The position numbers and the translations under genes were made by a program. A stretch of DNA of 64,000 bases from positions 1 through 64,000 of the forward strand of contig NZ_JAFFPT010000021.1 of the NCBI RefSeq assembly GCF_016918785.1. Direction: 5' to 3'. Origin of the DNA: Leptospira ainazelensis. Its GTDB lineage: Bacteria > Spirochaetota > Leptospiria > Leptospirales > Leptospiraceae. This document shows, piece by piece, positions 59,748 to 64,000 of the stretch (its first letter is position 1; the number at the start of each line of letters is the position of its first letter). Under the pieces are notes generated by a model. The model saw only the letters and a list, made by a program, of their open reading frames with translations. It was not told the DNA's origin and did not search any database.

Positions 59748-61556
59748 TTATGCCTTACCTCTCAATGGTTTTAGGGAAAGAATGTAAAAAATGAAGTTCA
59801 AAGGTGTCGTGACGTTCCCTTCAAGATCCATAAAAGACCAAGTATCACCATCTACCTGGATGGAAAAATTTTTCTTGTATGCTTCAACTCCGAGCGCCGC
59901 GGAACCGAGAAGGTATCCTTGTTGAACAAAATACTCGAGTTTTCCTTCGATGTAGTTTAGAACATCCGGAACACGAACACCTGAGACTGGTGAGGAATCA
60001 TCGACCATACTCTGCCCGATAAATTTCGCGTTAAACCCGACCCGGAGTTCCCGAACCATCGTTAACGCGGTAGCTACGGAAGATTTTTCATTTAAGATCA
60101 AATCATCCTTTCGTTCGGTCGTGACGGATCTGGAAATAACCCAGGAGTCGTCGGAAGGTTTCTGATCCAAAATCAATGTTCCAGCTTTAATGCACGCGTC
60201 CCGTACTGCCGGATCCCGAGAAATATTCTCAGCGCTTTTCAGAATGTTCAACGATTTCCAAGTAGGTGAAATTCTCGGAGAATTTGCCGCAGAAATTGCG
60301 TTGTCGATCACAGCCAAGAAGTAACCCGGAAACGTTTGTTCGACTCCATTGATATCAAAATCCCGAAAGGATTCTAATCCGTATGTCATCCAATACGTAC
60401 CAAGCGTTCTACCTTCATCTTGTCGTTGAGGAATGGTTAAGACACCATCAGCTCCGCAACCTCCGATCGTTTCCAATCCGGTATCCGGCGAAATCATATC
60501 GAAACAAACTTGTTTAAAATATGTTTTGTCGGAAAGGGTGGAAGAAAGTATGTTTCGGTATAATCCGGAGATTTTCTTCGAAAAAGTGATCGCATCTTTA
60601 AGATCGGTGGTCCCGGGGGTTCCGGTAGTTCCGCCTTGCGTAAGATACTTAAACATCGTTGAACCGGCAAATGGCTTCCTAACCGCACCTAAAACCACTT
60701 CACCGAAACCGGAACTCTCAATAAAGTTTTGTTCCATAAAAAGATCCGCGTAAATAGAAAGATTCGTCGGCGCTTTGACGGAAACCAATTCAGTTGTCTC
60801 GATATGGTCAAGATTCGAAGCTAAAAATTCTGGTGATTCTACGAGTGAGGCAACGTAACCTACCTGAGAATTTATCTGATCAACGACCTCTCCGATCGTA
60901 GGATAATCTGAGAATTTAATAGAAATCGAAGAGGAGTTATCCGAGGCTCCGGTTAGAGTAACTTTTAAATTTGTCGCGTCGATTTCCAAAAGCGCAGTCG
61001 AAGCATTTCCAATATAAGAGACAGTGAATACTACTTTCTCAAGTTTTCTTGAAATAAGGGTTCCTTTATCGTCTCCGATTTGAATTGTCTTGTCCGAAAT
61101 GTCTTTATAGAAGCGAACCTTTTTACCGTTCGGGCCCGGAATCGGAAAAGAGATTTTATGAGTCACACCCGTTTTTAACGTAGGGAAGTCATTGAAAGCT
61201 TTCGTATTTGGACAGATATTTACAAATTTGATAAGCTGCGGTCCTTGGGCAAGATTGTCATCGCTGGAAGGGAAAGTAGCAAACTTGATTGCTTGAAGTA
61301 ATTCACCACCTCCTAAAATACTCTTTGCCTGATTGTATCCGTTTACTCCACCGGAAATTGTATAGTATCGTTGATCATCTCGAAGGGAAGGAGTAGAAGA
61401 ATCATTGAAATAAACTCCGTTTGCAGCTTTCCCGATGAGAACTAAAGTGAATTTGTCAGCGCCTGCGCCTGGATTTGCGCCAATACTTTGAAATTTTCCG
61501 CGGGCTCCGGGAGCAACGAGAGCTCTTCCTTGAAAACCACTTCCTGAAGTTCCCAT
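59748..61556 (-). CDS. Contractile tail sheath protein
   Basis: The 602-aa protein has the typical sheath C-terminus: domains with TLGTYWMTYGLESFRDFDING, TLILDQKPSDDSWVISRSVT, and an end LEYFVQQGYLLGSAALGVEAY (parts shown). An N-terminal beta part precedes them. It shows that the particle is a myovirus. The ATG overlaps the preceding stop. Confidence 0.92.
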   Translation of the reverse strand: MGTSGSGFQGRALVAPGARGKFQSIGANPGAGADKFTLVLIGKAANGVYFNDSSTPSLRDDQRYYTISGGVNGYNQAKSILGGGELLQAIKFATFPSSDDNLAQGPQLIKFVNICPNTKAFNDFPTLKTGVTHKISFPIPGPNGKKVRFYKDISDKTIQIGDDKGTLISRKLEKVVFTVSYIGNASTALLEIDATNLKVTLTGASDNSSSISIKFSDYPTIGEVVDQINSQVGYVASLVESPEFLASNLDHIETTELVSVKAPTNLSIYADLFMEQNFIESSGFGEVVLGAVRKPFAGSTMFKYLTQGGTTGTPGTTDLKDAITFSKKISGLYRNILSSTLSDKTYFKQVCFDMISPDTGLETIGGCGADGVLTIPQRQDEGRTLGTYWMTYGLESFRDFDINGVEQTFPGYFLAVIDNAISAANSPRISPTWKSLNILKSAENISRDPAVRDACIKAGTLILDQKPSDDSWVISRSVTTERKDDLILNEKSSVATALTMVRELRVGFNAKFIGQSMVDDSSPVSGVRVPDVLNYIEGKLEYFVQQGYLLGSAALGVEAYKKNFSIQVDGDTWSFMDLEGNVTTPLNFIFYILSLKPLRGKA

Positions 61557-61837
61557 TATTTAGAACCACCTTTCGTTTCTAAAGTGGCAGGGGTTTTCGT
61601 ATCCTCTTTCGATTCTTTCCCATGAAAAAAAAGGTCGAAGGCATTTTTAATATCCTGTTCGCTTTTTAACTCATTGAATTTTTTGAAATTTCGAGCGCAA
61701 AAAACTCGGAAAGTATGCGCCATCGAGTAACGCGAAAGTTCCTCTTTTTCTGCGATGAATTTTTCTATAAAACTTTCTTTATTCTCAGAAGAGGAAGAAG
61801 TTGAGTTCTCATTGCCTGCCATATGGCATGAGGACAA
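61556..61837 (-). CDS. Small hypothetical tail-region protein, 93 aa
   Basis: A Ser/Glu/Lys-rich helical protein. TTG at 61837 has AAGGA upstream; ATG at 61822 would shorten it by five residues. It overlaps the sheath start by one base. Unknown function. Confidence 0.55.
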   Translation of the reverse strand: MSSCHMAGNENSTSSSSENKESFIEKFIAEKEELSRYSMAHTFRVFCARNFKKFNELKSEQDIKNAFDLFFHGKESKEDTKTPATLETKGGSK

Positions 61838-61862
61838 GAGAGGGATCCTTTGAAAAAATCAA

Positions 61863-62639
61863 TCAGATTTTTTTTGGATCTGGAGAATAATTTTTAATTT
61901 TTCCGTGCAAAGCCTGAAATTTAATTCCAGCTTGAAATTGCGAACCATCCGAGCTCTCACCATCAAAAAAAACGTCAGCTTTAGAAATAAACGGTTCTTT
62001 ACTGAACTTATATACGCGAACCAACTGCGAAATTACGATCGAGAATTCAAAACCCCAACATCCGCGCATAATTTCGGGTGCTTCGATGTTTGTTTGTAAC
62101 CTTCCATCTATTCGCGCTGATACCCGATAGTTTTTATAAATTCTTGTGAAAAGAAAAGGAAGTAGGGCGCTGACAATTCTATAAAGATCGTTGCTTGTCC
62201 GCCTTCCTGTAACTCCTCCTCCTCCCCAACCAGTTATCAGCACAGTCGACTCAACCCGACTCGTGTAATATTCTACCGTTTTAAAATTCTCATTGAGAAC
62301 CTTATCGAATTGGGCAAAATCTGGATTTTCGAATTCTGAATTGTGACGGTCACGATAAAACTGCAATTTCCTTTTTATCTGATCATTGAAATCAGAAAAT
62401 TGAAGGTTCATTCCTAAATCAGTAGAGATATCGTCATTTTGAAACTCTACTCCGATCTTCGGAAAAAAACTATCCTTTGCGTTTTCTCCTGCGTTCGCAT
62501 ACGTATATAAAGGATGCCCAAAAGTAACAATCTCTTTGGATGTTATTGAACGGTCTTCCAAACCACTTTCTTCTAACAATTTAGAGAGCTCTTCGATTAC
62601 CCTTTGTTCCGGATCGCATTGATAAAGACAAAGTATCAT
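61863..62639 (-). CDS. Tail terminator/completion-like protein, 258 aa
   Basis: The gene is between completion-like and sheath genes. The middle contains NDLYRIVSALLPFLFTRI and NIEAPEIMRGCWGFEFSI, which fits head-tail completion proteins only loosely. It overlaps the upstream gene by four bases. Assigned by position. Confidence 0.5.
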   Translation of the reverse strand: MILCLYQCDPEQRVIEELSKLLEESGLEDRSITSKEIVTFGHPLYTYANAGENAKDSFFPKIGVEFQNDDISTDLGMNLQFSDFNDQIKRKLQFYRDRHNSEFENPDFAQFDKVLNENFKTVEYYTSRVESTVLITGWGGGGVTGRRTSNDLYRIVSALLPFLFTRIYKNYRVSARIDGRLQTNIEAPEIMRGCWGFEFSIVISQLVRVYKFSKEPFISKADVFFDGESSDGSQFQAGIKFQALHGKIKNYSPDPKKI

Positions 62640-63385
62640 TTCTTTTTCTTCTTCTTTAAATAGATTTCTTTTAAGTCAAAGGTCAAAGCCTCAGCAAGGT
62701 TTTTTAAGAAATCAGGACTTCTGAGAATCCTATCCGCTTCTTCCTGCATTCTTTGAACGAATTTCTGTCCTGTTATTTCTGGATAGGGCTCCCAATTCGA
62801 ATCCTCAGTTAAAACCACCATCTTACTAACACTAGAGGAACTTCCGCCGCGTTCATTCAACTGTTGAAATTTGACTGTGTTAGAGCGAGATTTACTTTCA
62901 ACTTTTTCAACAGAATACGTGTTCCTTTTTACCTTCCCACCTATAGGGGAAGATACCTTGGAAGTTGAAAGAATTTTCATCACAGCGGAAGCGGATTGCT
63001 CTTCTTTTCCTTTCATCGGAATGATAAGAAATTTCTTTCCTCTTGCATTTATTCTTACTTTTTTGGAATTCGAGAGTAGGTAGGAAGCGATATCAAAAGA
63101 ACCGCGACCACTTTCTGCAACTTTTTCGAAATCATAGGTAGACTTGTTACTATCATAAAAAATCTGGTATCCCAAACCGGATCGTTTGATTTGGATTTGT
63201 CCGTTCGCAATATACTGTTGACCCCACCAACCTAGTCCGCCATTTTTGATTGAAACTCCAGCGCGTTTTCCCACCAAGAATTCCCACTTGTCTCGTATAT
63301 CAGTTGCCGCGGCTCCGAGAACCGCATAAAACCGCGGAAACATGTTTGGATTCGATTTGAGTTTAGAAAGAATAGAATCGCTCAT
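62636..63385 (-). CDS. Tail completion-like protein, 249 aa
   Basis: The start ILSKLKSNPNMFPRFYAVLG and GGLGWWGQQYIANGQIQIKR, with a poly-Lys C-terminus, suggests a virion assembly protein; Mu gpG/P2 gpS-type completion is possible by position. Overlaps on both sides (ATGA). Confidence 0.5.
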   Translation of the reverse strand: MSDSILSKLKSNPNMFPRFYAVLGAAATDIRDKWEFLVGKRAGVSIKNGGLGWWGQQYIANGQIQIKRSGLGYQIFYDSNKSTYDFEKVAESGRGSFDIASYLLSNSKKVRINARGKKFLIIPMKGKEEQSASAVMKILSTSKVSSPIGGKVKRNTYSVEKVESKSRSNTVKFQQLNERGGSSSSVSKMVVLTEDSNWEPYPEITGQKFVQRMQEEADRILRSPDFLKNLAEALTFDLKEIYLKKKKKK

Positions 63386-64000
63386 TGTTTCAGGAATTTA
63401 ATTGAAAGAGCCTCGATGGACTTGACCCGATTTTCGTATTCCGGAAATTGCTTTAAAAGTTCCGGATAATTCTTAAGGACTTTAACCGGAACTTTTTCTC
63501 CAGCCTTCATTGCCTTTTCAACGAACTCTTTATCTTCCTCCGGAGATGAATCGTTTTCTTCTTCAGATGAAATCAAACGCCAACCATTTCCTTCTTTCTG
63601 ATAAGTATTTCCGTCGGAAAAAGTGTGAATGTTTGGATTTTCCGAATTTGAACTTTTTAAGAACTGATATGAAAAGATCTGTTGAGGTCCGGATGATTTC
63701 GCATAGGCCAAATCGTGCGGTGAAAAAAGAAATTCACTTCCGGATGGAAGTTTAATTTTAATCATATCATCAACCTTCCCCAAAACTTCCGCGATATGAC
63801 CACGATTGATTTTTCCACTGTTTGGACGTTCGATTCGAACGATATCGCCCGGAATGGCGTATTTTACGTCGTTCAGTTGCGCTCGTTTTTCCGGAGGAGT
63901 CCTAGCGACTCTTTCTTTATTTCTTTCTTTTGCTTTCTGTTCAAACTCTTTCCAGCGATCCAATACCTCGACAGCCTTTTGTTCGTGGGTAACTGCATGT
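63382..64000 (-). CDS. Partial protein continuing beyond the right edge
   Basis: The frame is open through position 64000; the visible part ends at 63382. A TTG at 63963 is in frame but is unlikely to be the true start because coding continues upstream (HEQKAVEVLDRWKEF). The segment GDIVRIERPNSGKINRGHIAEVL (residues shown in part) looks like a small beta barrel. The acidic middle is followed by VPVKVLKNYPELL, an end also seen in large phage virion proteins. Probably the C-terminus of a head or virion enzyme. Confidence 0.6.
   Translation of the reverse strand, partial: HAVTHEQKAVEVLDRWKEFEQKAKERNKERVARTPPEKRAQLNDVKYAIPGDIVRIERPNSGKINRGHIAEVLGKVDDMIKIKLPSGSEFLFSPHDLAYAKSSGPQQIFSYQFLKSSNSENPNIHTFSDGNTYQKEGNGWRLISSEEENDSSPEEDKEFVEKAMKAGEKVPVKVLKNYPELLKQFPEYENRVKSIEALSIKFLKQ

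Overview
The window reads as most of a circular, temperate leptospiral phage-plasmid of the LE1 type. The evidence is a contractile-tail myovirus gene set (terminase, portal, sheath, tube, baseplate J, spike, tail fibre) joined to a plasmid partition and replication locus (ParA, a DUF3102-like partner, a winged-helix initiator, a 24-bp perfect palindrome). No integrase is visible. Several exported proteins have spirochaete-style lipoboxes. Assignment to Leptospira rests on recognised gene style, not on a database search.

Layout. Positions 1-13131 (minus strand) hold the head end of the late operon: small and large terminase, portal, an acidic repeat protein, a MuF-like protein without its Cys cluster, three unknown proteins, and a giant methyltransferase-helicase that runs off the left edge. 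Between terL and the portal gene sits a small accessory insert (9314-10822). Positions 13208-16972 carry a ParB-domain protein and three consecutive exported proteins or lipoproteins. Positions 17125-22954 hold accessory genes, an SOS cassette (umuD-umuC-SRAP), a replication initiator, a dyad-rich control region and parA with its partner.

Positions 23288-27262 are the lysogeny control region: two XRE regulators flank a GNAT/autoinducer-synthase-like enzyme and a seven-helix receptor-like membrane protein. Two clean operators lie between the repressor and a Cro-like gene. Positions 27277-45640 form one long rightward early operon with many stop/start overlaps. It encodes an SbcD/SbcC nuclease pair, a HerA-like ATPase, a second winged-helix initiator-like protein, an HNH/NinG-like protein, DUF5131, Dam, ASCH and MazG-like proteins, and many small zinc-binding proteins.

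Positions 64000-45641 (minus strand) are the tail and lysis half of the late operon: tail completion, sheath, tube, frameshifted chaperones, tape measure, spike, baseplate, fibre and a lysis cassette ending at a strong terminator. It is interrupted by an inverted pair of hub genes (51637-55010) and an exported accessory gene (56238-56951). The minus-strand head genes leave at the left edge and tail genes enter at the right edge, both open at the ends. The simplest reading is one late operon cut by linearising a circle, with the capsid and protease genes in the missing arc.

The most interesting region is 24404-26967: a regulator, small-molecule synthase-like enzyme, 7TM receptor-like protein and repressor, with shared cis elements. 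This is a candidate phage cell-cell communication or lysogeny-sensing module.
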